A stretch of 64,000 bases of DNA, from assembly GCA_030602885.1 (NCBI GenBank), contig JAUVYV010000017.1:1-64000 (forward strand). Direction: 5' to 3'. Under the pieces are notes generated by a model. It saw nothing but the letters and a program-made list of their open reading frames with translations, was not told the origin of the DNA and did not search any database. This stretch comes from Phycisphaerales bacterium (lineage in GTDB: Bacteria; Planctomycetota; Phycisphaerae; Sedimentisphaerales; Anaerobacaceae). The position numbers and the translations under genes were made by a program. Shown in pieces: positions 7,474-16,549 of this stretch. How positions within the stretch are numbered: the stretch's first letter is position 1; each line of letters starts with the position of its first letter.

Positions 7474-10400
7474 ATGGGCGAGCAGCTCTCAAAAGTTTAT
7501 GATCCGAAGACAACCGAGGAGCAGGCGAACGAGATTTGGCTTTGCGGCGGACATTTCCACGCCGAGCCGGTGAAAGACGGTGAGCGGCAGCGTAAGCCGT
7601 ATACGATAGTGATACCGCCGCCAAATGTGACGGCTGCACTTCACCTTGGGCACGCTCTCAATAATACACTTCAGGATATCCTGATTCGATATCACCGAAT
7701 GCTGGGTGACAATACGCTGTGGATGCCGGGGACGGACCATGCGGGTATTGCTACGCAGACGGTAGTGGAGAAGCGGATACTGTCGGAGGAAGGCAAGAGG
7801 CGGACGGATTTTGAACGCAGCGAGTTCATCGCGCGTGTGCAGGCGTGGAAGGATGAGTACGAGACCCAAATAATCGCTCAACTCAAGGCGATGGGCTGTT
7901 CGTGCGACTGGGACAGAACGCGGTTTACGATGGACGAAACCTGCGCACGGGCTGTTCGGGCAACTTTCTTTAAGCTGTTTAGGGATGGCTTGATTTATCG
8001 CGGCAAGCGCTTAGTGAACTGGGACCCTGCGACGCAGACGGTACTGGCAGACGATGAGGTCGAGCACGAGACGGTGCAGGGACATTTCTGGTATTTGCGG
8101 TATCCGCTGGCGGAATCGGTTGAGATCGAAGGACAAAAAGTCGAGCACGTCACGGTGGCGACGACGAGGCCTGAGACGATGCTTGGTGACACTGCTGTTG
8201 CGATGAATCCGAGCGACCCGCGGGCCAAGTATCTATTAGGCAAGAAAGTTCGGCTGCCTATTGTCGGGCGAATTATCCCTATAATCGCAGATGAGCATGT
8301 TGTGCTGCCGAATGTTAATAATGAAAATGATATGCATGGGCGGGACGCCCATGCCACGGCGCACGGGCAGGATGCCCGTGCCACGTTCAGCACCGGCTTT
8401 TTGAAGGTTACTCCCGCACACGACCCGGATGACTGGGCGATAGGACAGCGACACAATCTGGAAGTCATAAACGTGATGGCACCGGATGGCTCGATAAGTG
8501 ATAAGTACGGCTGGGAAGATGCCAGCGAACCCGAGGCGCAGGCACTGCTCGGCATGGACCGGTTTGAAGCCAGAGAGGCCATCGTCGAGTGGTTCCGCAA
8601 AGAGAAGCTTTTAGAGGATGTTCGTGAATATACCCACGAGGTCGGGCACAGCTATCGCAGCCACGTACCTATAGAGCCATACCTGTCCGACCAGTGGTAC
8701 ATCGCGGTGAAAAAACCGATTTCGTCGCTCGTGGCTCGTGACTCGTCTCTCGCAGAAGGTCTTATAGAAGGGACGAATGTGCCGGTCAATTCTTTAGCGG
8801 GGCTGGCGTTGAAGCCGCTGCTTGACGGGCGATTGCGATTTATCCCGGAGCGGTATGCAAAGACGTATCAGGCGTGGTTAGAGAATCTTCGCGACTGGCC
8901 CATCAGCAGACAGCTCTGGTGGGGACATCGAATACCCATCTGGAAGGTCATACTCGATAACGACCCATTTGATGAATCTGACAAAGTCCGAAAAGCTTCT
9001 CCAGAAGACAGTTTAAGATTGCAGTTTGAAGGCAGATTAAATAAGGTTGCAATTAATGCAGGATTAGAGGAAGAAAGTTTTTGCTGCAGACGTGCTGAGC
9101 ATTTCGCAGAGGCTTATGTTTGCCCTCGTAACAACAAGGGTAATGATTTCCTGAAATCCTTTAAGGAATTTGTAGACAGTTTGGAAGCTAAAGAAGTTAA
9201 GCCAGGCCAAGCAACACCCCTTGTACAGCAGATTCCTGGCGTGGATTACGATTTGCAGTCTAAGCTAGCTCATATGGTTGATAGCTTAGAACGGGATGCT
9301 GACGTACTTGATACGTGGTTTTCGTCGGCGTTGTGGCCTTTTAGTACGTTGGGCTGGCCTGAGGATAGTGCGGAATTGAAGACGTTTTATCCGGGTGATG
9401 TTCTGTGCACTGCGCGGGAGATTATCACGCTGTGGGTTTCGCGGATGGTGATGATGGGACAATACTGCGCCGGCGACATACCTTTCCGCGATGTGTATAT
9501 CCACGCGATGATACAGGACGGGCAGGGGCGCAAGATGAGCAAGAGCTTAGGTAACGGGATAGACCCGCTTGTGGCGATTGACAGCCACGGTGCAGACGCG
9601 ATGCGGTTTACGCTTGCGAGCATGACCACGGATACACAGGACATCCGGATGCCGGTCGCCAAAATGACCCTGCCGGACGGACGCTCGGTCAATACCTCGC
9701 CGAAGTTCGATATCGGCAGGAATTTCTGCAATAAGCTTTGGAACGCCTCGCGTTTTGCGATGATGAACCTGGAAGGCGTTAACCCTGACAAGTTCGATGT
9801 TGAGAAGCTGACTCTTACCGACCGATGGATTCTGTCGCGATTGGCCAGGTGCATCGACGAAGTCACAGACGCGCTCAATGAGTACAAGTATAATGAGCCG
9901 TTGAGTGCGCTTTATCGATTCTTCTGGAATGATTTTTGCGACTGGTATTTAGAGTGGGCCAAGCCGCGGATGGCGGATGAGCAGGAAAGACCGATTGCGC
10001 AGAACGTGCTTGCCTTTGTGCTTGACCAGACGCTTCGTCTGCTGCATCCGTTTGTGCCGTTCATTACCGAAGGGATTTTTCAGAAGCTAAATGAAATTGT
10101 ACCGCTTAGAAGACCGGCGGGCATTGCCGAGGTAAAGGAAGCTCAGGCATTAGTTTCTGCCGAGTGGCCGAGGAGAATCGAGCTTACAGATGAGCGGGCG
10201 GAGGGGCAAGTTGCGCTAATTCAGTCTGTGATCCGCGCGATAAGAGATATCAGAAGCAAATACAATAAACCACCAAGCGAAATGTTGTTCGCATCCGCGA
10301 AGTTGCTGCCAGAACATATTGGGGTTTTGAGCCAAAATGCGGAACTTATTAAGCAGTTGGCTGGTGTAAAGGACTTCAAGGCCGGAACAGCCATCGCAAA

Positions 10401-10665
10401 GCCGGCGAACGCCGCAGTTGCAATTGCCGATGCAACGGAAGTATATGTGCACGACATCATTGACCCAGAGGCGGAGCGTCAGCGATTAGAGAAGCAAAAA
10501 GAGCAGGTGGAAAAGGCGAAGAAGGGGGCGGAGGGCAAGCTCGGTAACGAGAATTTTGTGAGCAAGGCCAAGCCGGAGGTCGTGGCGCAGGCGAAGGAGC
10601 GGCTCGGTGAGCTGAAAGAACAATTAGAGACCATCGAGAAGCATCTTGCGGAGCTGGGTAGCTGA
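7474..10665 (+). CDS. valS: Valyl-tRNA synthetase with lineage-specific insertions
   Basis: The class I enzyme charges tRNA-Val and edits Thr-tRNA-Val. At 1063 residues it is longer than the usual 880-950. HLGH is at 57-60 and KMSKS at 687-691 (GRKMSKSLGNG). The C-terminal coiled coil (about 1000-1063, rich in Lys, Glu and Gln) is the tRNA-binding arm typical of ValRS. Two insertions stand out. One of about 20 residues at 286-305, HGRDAHATAHGQDARAT, is a translated intergenic-type repeat inside the editing domain. The other, about residues 492-608, is AT-richer than its surroundings and replaces the short zinc-finger segment before DVLDTWFSS. A DUF151 nuclease gene follows after 20 bases. Confidence 0.95.
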   Translation: MGEQLSKVYDPKTTEEQANEIWLCGGHFHAEPVKDGERQRKPYTIVIPPPNVTAALHLGHALNNTLQDILIRYHRMLGDNTLWMPGTDHAGIATQTVVEKRILSEEGKRRTDFERSEFIARVQAWKDEYETQIIAQLKAMGCSCDWDRTRFTMDETCARAVRATFFKLFRDGLIYRGKRLVNWDPATQTVLADDEVEHETVQGHFWYLRYPLAESVEIEGQKVEHVTVATTRPETMLGDTAVAMNPSDPRAKYLLGKKVRLPIVGRIIPIIADEHVVLPNVNNENDMHGRDAHATAHGQDARATFSTGFLKVTPAHDPDDWAIGQRHNLEVINVMAPDGSISDKYGWEDASEPEAQALLGMDRFEAREAIVEWFRKEKLLEDVREYTHEVGHSYRSHVPIEPYLSDQWYIAVKKPISSLVARDSSLAEGLIEGTNVPVNSLAGLALKPLLDGRLRFIPERYAKTYQAWLENLRDWPISRQLWWGHRIPIWKVILDNDPFDESDKVRKASPEDSLRLQFEGRLNKVAINAGLEEESFCCRRAEHFAEAYVCPRNNKGNDFLKSFKEFVDSLEAKEVKPGQATPLVQQIPGVDYDLQSKLAHMVDSLERDADVLDTWFSSALWPFSTLGWPEDSAELKTFYPGDVLCTAREIITLWVSRMVMMGQYCAGDIPFRDVYIHAMIQDGQGRKMSKSLGNGIDPLVAIDSHGADAMRFTLASMTTDTQDIRMPVAKMTLPDGRSVNTSPKFDIGRNFCNKLWNASRFAMMNLEGVNPDKFDVEKLTLTDRWILSRLARCIDEVTDALNEYKYNEPLSALYRFFWNDFCDWYLEWAKPRMADEQERPIAQNVLAFVLDQTLRLLHPFVPFITEGIFQKLNEIVPLRRPAGIAEVKEAQALVSAEWPRRIELTDERAEGQVALIQSVIRAIRDIRSKYNKPPSEMLFASAKLLPEHIGVLSQNAELIKQLAGVKDFKAGTAIAKPANAAVAIADATEVYVHDIIDPEAERQRLEKQKEQVEKAKKGAEGKLGNENFVSKAKPEVVAQAKERLGELKEQLETIEKHLAELGS
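8335..8385 (+). repeat. GRDARAT-type repeat inside valS
   Basis: Two imperfect copies of a unit with the core cgggacgcccatgccac and cgggcaggatgcccgtgccac lie in frame in valS and encode HGRDAHAT and HGQDARAT. Each unit holds a short palindrome (gggc...gccc). The same kind of unit recurs between genes at 46441-46515. Its insertion without breaking the frame shows the unit is a mobile or expanding sequence tolerated in an exposed loop. Confidence 0.75.
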
Positions 10666-10685
10666 AAAGGTAAGGGGATTCTGAG

Positions 10686-11081
10686 ATGGACGTTGAAGTA
10701 GAGCTGTCGCGTATAATAATCAACGAGACTTCCGACCAGCAGGTGATTGTGTTGAAGGAGCGTCACGGCCCGCGGAGCTTTCCGATAGTGATTGGGATAG
10801 TGGAGATTTTTGCCATTGACCGACGGCTGAAAGGTATTACGCCGCCGCGGCCTATGACGCACGATCTGCTGGACAGCGTAATCAAACACCTCGGGGGCAA
10901 GATAGAAAAGATAGTGATAAACGACCTGCGTAATCACACCTTCTATGCGAGAATTCATCTGCAGATGAACGGACAGACGGTGGAAATCGATTCTCGCCCT
11001 TCCGATGCAATTGCGCTGGGTGCGGCGTCAAGCTCGCCTATCTTTGTTGCTGAGCATGTGCTGAAGAAGGTTTGCGGGTAA
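10686..11081 (+). CDS. Bifunctional nuclease (DUF151) family protein
   Basis: This 131-residue protein matches the DUF151/BFN family: an N-terminal strand pair (VELSRIIINE), a central IVIGIVEIFAIDR, and a conserved RPSDAIALG followed by PIFVAEHVL near the C-terminus. Family members have been reported to have DNase and RNase activity and occur widely in planctomycetes, actinobacteria and plants. It starts 20 bases after valS and is probably co-transcribed with it. Its last 44 bases overlap the convergent lspA gene. The physiological substrate is unknown. Confidence 0.88.
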   Translation: MDVEVELSRIIINETSDQQVIVLKERHGPRSFPIVIGIVEIFAIDRRLKGITPPRPMTHDLLDSVIKHLGGKIEKIVINDLRNHTFYARIHLQMNGQTVEIDSRPSDAIALGAASSSPIFVAEHVLKKVCG

Positions 11082-11622
11082 AGATACTCGAGACGATTAA
11101 CAGGGCCACGGCAATACAAAGCAGACTGTCTGCCACGTTGAATGCGGGCCAGTGTCTGCCGGGCCAATAGACAACGTCGATGAAATCCCTGACGAGTCCG
11201 TCGTTAAAGAGGCGGTCATAAAGGTTGCCACAGACCCCTGCGGCAAAGAGGCCGAGGGCAACATGAACAATCCTTCGTTCGCTGCCGCTGAAAAGAAATA
11301 CGGCAAGAACGACCAGCAGCGCGGCAATCGAGACACCTATCAACCAGGTGCGCTGGCCGGTTGCAATTCCAAAGGCGGCGCCGGCGTTTTCGGCGGTCAC
11401 AATTGTGAGGAAACCTTTTATGACAGTGTAGCTTTCGCCGGGCTCGCTGAGCCAGGTGAAGACAGCACTTTTGCTCCAAATATCCAACACAAACCCAGCA
11501 ATAAACAAAGGCCAAAAGATGAGATGTGCCGAGAACGGCGGCAAAACGGAGGGGTATCCTTTTAAAAAACCCCGACTTGTCCCTGGCCGGGCACAGTCCT
11601 GTTGGCCTGGCGAATTTGTCAC
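11038..11622 (-). CDS. lspA: Lipoprotein signal peptidase (signal peptidase II)
   Basis: LspA cleaves the signal peptide of lipid-modified prolipoproteins in the inner membrane. The 194-residue protein has about four transmembrane segments and the family motifs ENAGAAFGI, GNLYDRLF (first catalytic Asp) and VADS (second catalytic Asp). The start is GTG 11622 and gives a longer N-terminus than usual, so a shorter form is possible. Many lipoproteins in this window (TPR protein, GalM, PhoD-like protein, amidase) would be its clients. It lies 34 bases after the TPR lipoprotein gene on the same strand and overlaps the convergent DUF151 gene by 44 bases. Confidence 0.92.
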   Translation of the reverse strand: MTNSPGQQDCARPGTSRGFLKGYPSVLPPFSAHLIFWPLFIAGFVLDIWSKSAVFTWLSEPGESYTVIKGFLTIVTAENAGAAFGIATGQRTWLIGVSIAALLVVLAVFLFSGSERRIVHVALGLFAAGVCGNLYDRLFNDGLVRDFIDVVYWPGRHWPAFNVADSLLCIAVALLIVSSIFTRKPSSAHAQQQR

Positions 11623-11656
11623 GTGTGTGAATCTGTCAAAAGAGATTTCGAATGTG

Positions 11657-12634
11657 TCACTGCGAGTATCTGTCTATTAGCCTCAGCAGCCGGTCACGTC
11701 GCGGCTGGTCGGGCTTTATGTCCAGAGAGCGTTGCCACTGCTCCACGGCCCTGGCCTGCAGCGCACCGTCCTGGTTGTTGAGAGCCCTGAGCATATAGGC
11801 AACGCCAAGGCCCCTGTGCGCTTCCCAATCCCGGCCATTTATCTCGATGGCTTTATTGTAGTTTTCAATTGCCCTGTCCCCATCCTCAAGGCGCAGATAG
11901 CAGTATCCAAGATACTGATAAGCCGTATTGTTTTCCGGCTGCATTTGTATCACAGCAGAGAGCAGCTCCTTAGCGGGTTCATTTCGGCCTGTCCTCAGGT
12001 AGGCAACCGCCAGTGACAGCATAGCTCCAAGATTATCACTATCTATCTCGAGGGCCCGTTTGTAAGAAGCAATCGAGCGTTCGTAATCTTTTTGCGAATC
12101 ATAGATGCTGCCGAGCAGCTGCTGAAGCTCGGTTATGTCGGGATCGATCTGCTCGGCTCTTTTGCCGTAAACGAGAGCCTCATTAAAATCCTTCAGCTCA
12201 TAATAGCACCTGGCGGCATCGAGATGGGCTCCGAGATGGTCGGGCCTAAGCTCACACGCCCTTCGGTATGAGCTGACGGCAAGCGTGAACCTTTTCATAG
12301 TCTTGTAAACGCGTCCGAGGGCAAAGTAATCCTTGAAAGACCAGGGGTTTAGCTGAGTGGCGGTTTCGTAGGCAGCGACACTTTGTTCGTAGTCCATGAG
12401 CTGTTCGTAAATCTCGCCGAGCATCGAATGCGCCAGCGAGAAACGTTTGTTGACCTTGACGGCCTGGTTGAGCTTTTCGATAGCCCCGTCATTTTCATCG
12501 AGCTCTCTCAGCATTACGGCATCGACATAGAACTCGACGGCCTGCTGCTCGGAAACACAGCCGGCAGAAAACAACAACACAAAACCAACCAGAGCCGTGA
12601 CGACTATAAGGCGAGCGTCCCTGCTATCGGACAT
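11657..12634 (-). CDS. TPR-repeat lipoprotein
   Basis: From ATG 12634 the protein has 325 residues: a signal sequence with the lipobox FSAGC at about residues 20-24, then seven to eight tetratricopeptide repeats with the usual pattern of Ala, Gly, Tyr and Pro (for example LGYCYLRLEDGDRAIENYNK). TPR lipoproteins act as protein-protein scaffolds at the envelope; the partner is unknown. A TTG start at 12658 would add eight residues without improving the signal sequence, and AAAAAGGG precedes the ATG. lspA follows on the same strand after 34 bases. Confidence 0.85.
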   Translation of the reverse strand: MSDSRDARLIVVTALVGFVLLFSAGCVSEQQAVEFYVDAVMLRELDENDGAIEKLNQAVKVNKRFSLAHSMLGEIYEQLMDYEQSVAAYETATQLNPWSFKDYFALGRVYKTMKRFTLAVSSYRRACELRPDHLGAHLDAARCYYELKDFNEALVYGKRAEQIDPDITELQQLLGSIYDSQKDYERSIASYKRALEIDSDNLGAMLSLAVAYLRTGRNEPAKELLSAVIQMQPENNTAYQYLGYCYLRLEDGDRAIENYNKAIEINGRDWEAHRGLGVAYMLRALNNQDGALQARAVEQWQRSLDIKPDQPRRDRLLRLIDRYSQ

Positions 12635-12911
12635 CCCTTTTTCCCCATTCGTGAACAAGAAAAAAGTTTTTACTTATCTTCACGTACAACGGTAATTTAC
12701 ACTCTGCTGCGGAATTATACCACAGTGGGCTGGACTGTCAAAAACTTTTAGCCCCGGCAGGATTTTTTTGAGGCAAGGGCTTTTCCACTAAATGTTTGAC
12801 ACAGTCGCTGCCGGCCCATATCATATCCCGTTAATTTAATCGGATGCAAAAGACATGGACGAGGCCTGCGCCTCGTCTCTGCTGCTTTTTGATTGAAAGG
12901 TTTGGTTTGTA

Positions 12912-14489
12912 ATGGCGAAAAAAGTGACTCTCGAGCGCAAACCGTTTGTGCTGATTATCCGTGACGGCTGGGGGCACAACCCGGATTGTCGGCAAGATGA
13001 ATACAATTCGATCAAGCGGGCAAATACGCCGGTTGACGATATGCTGATGGCGGAGTACCCGAACTGTCTGATTCACACCTTCGGCGAGTACGTGGGGCTG
13101 CCCGAAGGCACGATGGGCAACAGCGAGGTTGGGCATCAGAATATCGGTGCGGGCAGAATTGCCCCGCAGGAATCCGTCAGGATAAGCCGGGCCATTCGGG
13201 ACGGGTCATTCTTCGAGAACAAAGAGTTCGGCAATATGATCAGGTTCATCAGGGAACGTAACGGCAGGATGCACGTTATGGGCCTGTGCAGTAACATCGG
13301 CGTTCACTCATTCCTGGAGCATCTATACGCGCTGCTCGAGCTTGCCAAAAACAACGGTGTCGAGGAGGTGTTTATCCATGCGTTTACCGACGGGCGAGAC
13401 TCGCCGCCGGACAGCGGGGCGGGGTACATAGCCGAGATAGAGAAAAAGGCGGCCCAGACAGGCGTCGGCAAAATCGCATCGGTGATGGGCAGGTTCTATG
13501 CTATGGACCGTGACAGCCGATGGGAACGAGTCGAAAAGGCCTACAATTGCATGAGAACGGGCAAAGGTCTCAAGGCAGGCAGCGCAGCAGAGGCCGTCGC
13601 CAACAGCTATGCGGAAGATGTAACCGACGAATTCATCGAGCCGACCTGCATCGTCAATGAAGACAATGAGCCAATCGGTGCGATAACGGACGGCGACGCA
13701 GTGGTGTTTTTCAATTTCCGAGGTGACAGGCCTCGTGAGATTACAAGGGCGTTTGTCGATAAAGACTTCAAAGACTTTGCGCGGACGACAAGGCCTGACA
13801 TATACTATGTGTGTTTGACCGAATACGACGCCACGATTCCGGCGCCGGTGGCATTTCCCAAGCCGCCGAAGATGAAGAACATCTTAGGCGCCTACTGGAG
13901 CTCACTGGGTCTAAAGCAGTTCCGCTGCGCCGAGACGGAAAAGTATGCTCATGTCACTTTCTTTTTCAACGACTATACCGAAAAGCCGTTTGCCGGTGAG
14001 GACCGACAGATTGTCCCCTCGCCACGAGTGCGAACTTATGACTTGAAGCCGGAAATGAGCGCGTACGAAGTCACCGAGGTGGTGCTTGAGCGGCTGGATT
14101 CCGGCAAGTACGATGTGATGGTGATTAACTTTGCCAATCCGGATATGGTCGGGCATACCGGCATACTGGAAGCAGCAATCAAGGCGGCGGAGGTGGTGGA
14201 TGGATGCGTGGGCAGGATTCTTGAGAAGGTCAAGGAACTGGGCGGTGCTGCGATAGTGATGGCGGACCACGGCAACTTCGAAAAGATGATAGATGGAAAC
14301 CCGGACAACCCGCATACCGCACACACAGTCGGTGATGTCCCGTTAATCATCTTCGATGAGCGGTACAAAGGCCGAAAACTGCGGCAAGGCGGGACCTTAG
14401 CCGATACAGGGCCGACGCTGCTTGAGATGATGGGCGTAGCCCAGCCCGAAGAGATGACCGGAAAAAGCCTCCTTCATAACCGAGTCTAA
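12912..14489 (+). CDS. gpmI: 2,3-bisphosphoglycerate-independent phosphoglycerate mutase
   Basis: The enzyme interconverts 3- and 2-phosphoglycerate in glycolysis through a phosphoserine, using Mn2+. The 525-residue protein has the metal-binding RDGWG near residue 17, the catalytic Ser71 in MGNSEVGHQNIG, HAFTDGRDSPP, and the second metal site in MADHGNFEKM followed by NPHTAHT. Length and motif order match the alkaline-phosphatase-superfamily iPGM. The start has gaaagg upstream at proper spacing. The gene stands alone; mutL follows 293 bases later. Confidence 0.95.
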   Translation: MAKKVTLERKPFVLIIRDGWGHNPDCRQDEYNSIKRANTPVDDMLMAEYPNCLIHTFGEYVGLPEGTMGNSEVGHQNIGAGRIAPQESVRISRAIRDGSFFENKEFGNMIRFIRERNGRMHVMGLCSNIGVHSFLEHLYALLELAKNNGVEEVFIHAFTDGRDSPPDSGAGYIAEIEKKAAQTGVGKIASVMGRFYAMDRDSRWERVEKAYNCMRTGKGLKAGSAAEAVANSYAEDVTDEFIEPTCIVNEDNEPIGAITDGDAVVFFNFRGDRPREITRAFVDKDFKDFARTTRPDIYYVCLTEYDATIPAPVAFPKPPKMKNILGAYWSSLGLKQFRCAETEKYAHVTFFFNDYTEKPFAGEDRQIVPSPRVRTYDLKPEMSAYEVTEVVLERLDSGKYDVMVINFANPDMVGHTGILEAAIKAAEVVDGCVGRILEKVKELGGAAIVMADHGNFEKMIDGNPDNPHTAHTVGDVPLIIFDERYKGRKLRQGGTLADTGPTLLEMMGVAQPEEMTGKSLLHNRV

Positions 14490-14782
14490 AAACCATCCCG
14501 CGTGCGCAGACGCATATTTCAGGTGTCGTTCCCACCTCAGGCCGGGCGAGTTTGACAAAGAAGGAACGTTCAGTTAAGATGTCCGTGCCGGATTTTTGAT
14601 ACCACCGATGTGATTTTCGACAGACAAGCGGGGGCTTGAAGGTGCGCACAAGAAATGCAGGAGAACAAATGAATCGCCGGGCTATGTGGAGTATCAGCGG
14701 CGCGTTATCAGGTTCTGGAAAACCACTAAAGGGCCTTACCTTTTGAAGGGGACAAGCCGGCCTTGCGGGGCGGGAGAAAACG

Positions 14783-16549
14783 ATGGGACAAATAGTCGTC
14801 CTTGACCGGAATATGGTTAACATGATTGCAGCCGGTGAGGTAATCGAGCGGCCTGCGAGCGTGGTCAAGGAGCTGATGGAAAACAGCATCGACGCCGGCG
14901 CTACAAGCATAACAGTTGCCGTAGAAGACGGCGGGAGGAAACTGATATCGGTTACCGACAACGGCTGCGGTATGGACGCCGAGGACCTGGCGCGGGCCTT
15001 TGAGCCGCATACAACCAGCAAAGTCAGGACAAGTGAAGACCTTCGCGGGATATCGACGCTCGGCTTCAGAGGTGAGGCGTTGGCGAGTATCGCCTCGGTC
15101 TCGCAGGTGCGGGCGGTAAGCCGAATGAGAGATGAGCTTGCGGGTAGTTGCATCGAGAACGACTGCGGCGAAAAGAGCCCAATGTGCCCCTGCAGCACCG
15201 ACTACGGCACTACGATTCAGGTAAGAGACCTTTTCTACAAGCTTCCGGCCCGACGCAAATTCCTCAAGACCGCCAATACCGAAATGACCCATATCACCGA
15301 GCAGCTCACGCGAACGGCACTTGCGCGCGGCAACCTGGACCTGACGCTGGTGCACAACGGCAGGGAGCTGTATCGCCTGCCGGGTGACCACGGTACTCGC
15401 CCGCGCATCGCAGAGCTGTTTTCGCCCGAGATATCGGAGAACCTGATTGAAACCGAAAGCAGGGAAAAGGGCCTGCATATCTTTGCTCTTCTGGGCAGAC
15501 CCGACATCGCAAGAACGAGCAATAAGCTGCAGTATGTGCTCCTCAACGGTCGATTCATTCGCGATAAGTTCATCTCGCATGCAATCAAAGAGGCATACCG
15601 CGGCAGTATCGAGCCGAACAGATTTCCCGTAGCGTTTTTGTTTATCGAAATGCCCTATGAAGACTATGACGTGAACGTTCACCCCACCAAAATCGAAGTT
15701 CGCTTCTACAACAGCAATCTTGTTCATTCTCAGATACTGGCATGTGTGCGGGAAAAGCTGCTGGCAACAAATCTTGACACGGCGGGGAAGCTGCCGAGTG
15801 TCTCGGCTGCAGGTGTGCGGGAGCCGGACGGGAGAATCGCCGATGCCATGGCGGAATTTTTCAAAAGGCATCGGCCCGGTCAAACACAGCGGCGGCTTGA
15901 GTTTAGCCCGGGGAAAAGCACCGAACAGCGACCTCAACATATCAGAGGATTCTCCGGAGACCTGCCCGGTGCCCTGCCGGAGCGCAAGTTCCTGCAGATA
16001 CATGACTCGTTTATCGTGGCAGAAGCCGACGACGGTTTTCTCATCATCGACCAGCACGCCCTTCACGAGCGAATGATGTACGAAGATTTGCGCAGGCGCA
16101 TATCCGCGGGCAAACTCGAATCGCAAAAGCTTCTGATACCGGAGAGTTTTCAGTTGACCGACGCCCAGCAGGACGCCATCGACAACAACACTGAGCTTAT
16201 TGATAGACTTGGAATCGAGCTAACACCCTTTGGCCCGAGAACACAGGCCATCCAGGCATTTCCCACTCTGCTGGCCAAGGCCGAACTGGTTGACTTCGTC
16301 CGGGGGCTGCTGGATTTGCTCGCCGAAAGGGATGCGACACTCGATGCGGACGGTCTGCTTGACGAGGTCATTAATATGACCGCGTGCAAGGCGGCAATCA
16401 AGGCAGGCCAGAAACTGTCCGACAACGAAATCGAGCAGCTCCTCGCAGATAAGGAAATCATCGAACATTCGAGTCACTGTCCTCACGGCAGGCCGACCGC
16501 AATAAGATTTACACTGAGTGATTTGGAAAAACAGTTCAAGCGAACATGA
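14783..16549 (+). CDS. mutL: DNA mismatch repair protein MutL with endonuclease motifs
   Basis: MutL links MutS mismatch recognition to strand removal. The 588-residue protein has the GHKL ATPase motifs MENSIDAGA, DNGCGM and GFRGEAL in the first 110 residues. The C-terminal domain has DQHALHERMMYE at 423-434, the DQHA(x2)E(x4)E metal site of nicking MutL proteins, plus ACKAAIKAGQ and the CPHGRP zinc motif near the end. Thus it should nick DNA itself, as expected where no MutH exists. A GGGAG ribosome site precedes ATG 14783. The next gene, an ABC binding protein, starts within its stop codon (ATGA). Confidence 0.95.
   Translation: MGQIVVLDRNMVNMIAAGEVIERPASVVKELMENSIDAGATSITVAVEDGGRKLISVTDNGCGMDAEDLARAFEPHTTSKVRTSEDLRGISTLGFRGEALASIASVSQVRAVSRMRDELAGSCIENDCGEKSPMCPCSTDYGTTIQVRDLFYKLPARRKFLKTANTEMTHITEQLTRTALARGNLDLTLVHNGRELYRLPGDHGTRPRIAELFSPEISENLIETESREKGLHIFALLGRPDIARTSNKLQYVLLNGRFIRDKFISHAIKEAYRGSIEPNRFPVAFLFIEMPYEDYDVNVHPTKIEVRFYNSNLVHSQILACVREKLLATNLDTAGKLPSVSAAGVREPDGRIADAMAEFFKRHRPGQTQRRLEFSPGKSTEQRPQHIRGFSGDLPGALPERKFLQIHDSFIVAEADDGFLIIDQHALHERMMYEDLRRRISAGKLESQKLLIPESFQLTDAQQDAIDNNTELIDRLGIELTPFGPRTQAIQAFPTLLAKAELVDFVRGLLDLLAERDATLDADGLLDEVINMTACKAAIKAGQKLSDNEIEQLLADKEIIEHSSHCPHGRPTAIRFTLSDLEKQFKRT

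Noticed and set aside
14726-16126. Long open frame of 466 codons on the minus strand across mutL
   Set aside because: It is fully antisense to the well-supported mutL gene, has a composition typical of shadow frames, and shows no protein family pattern.
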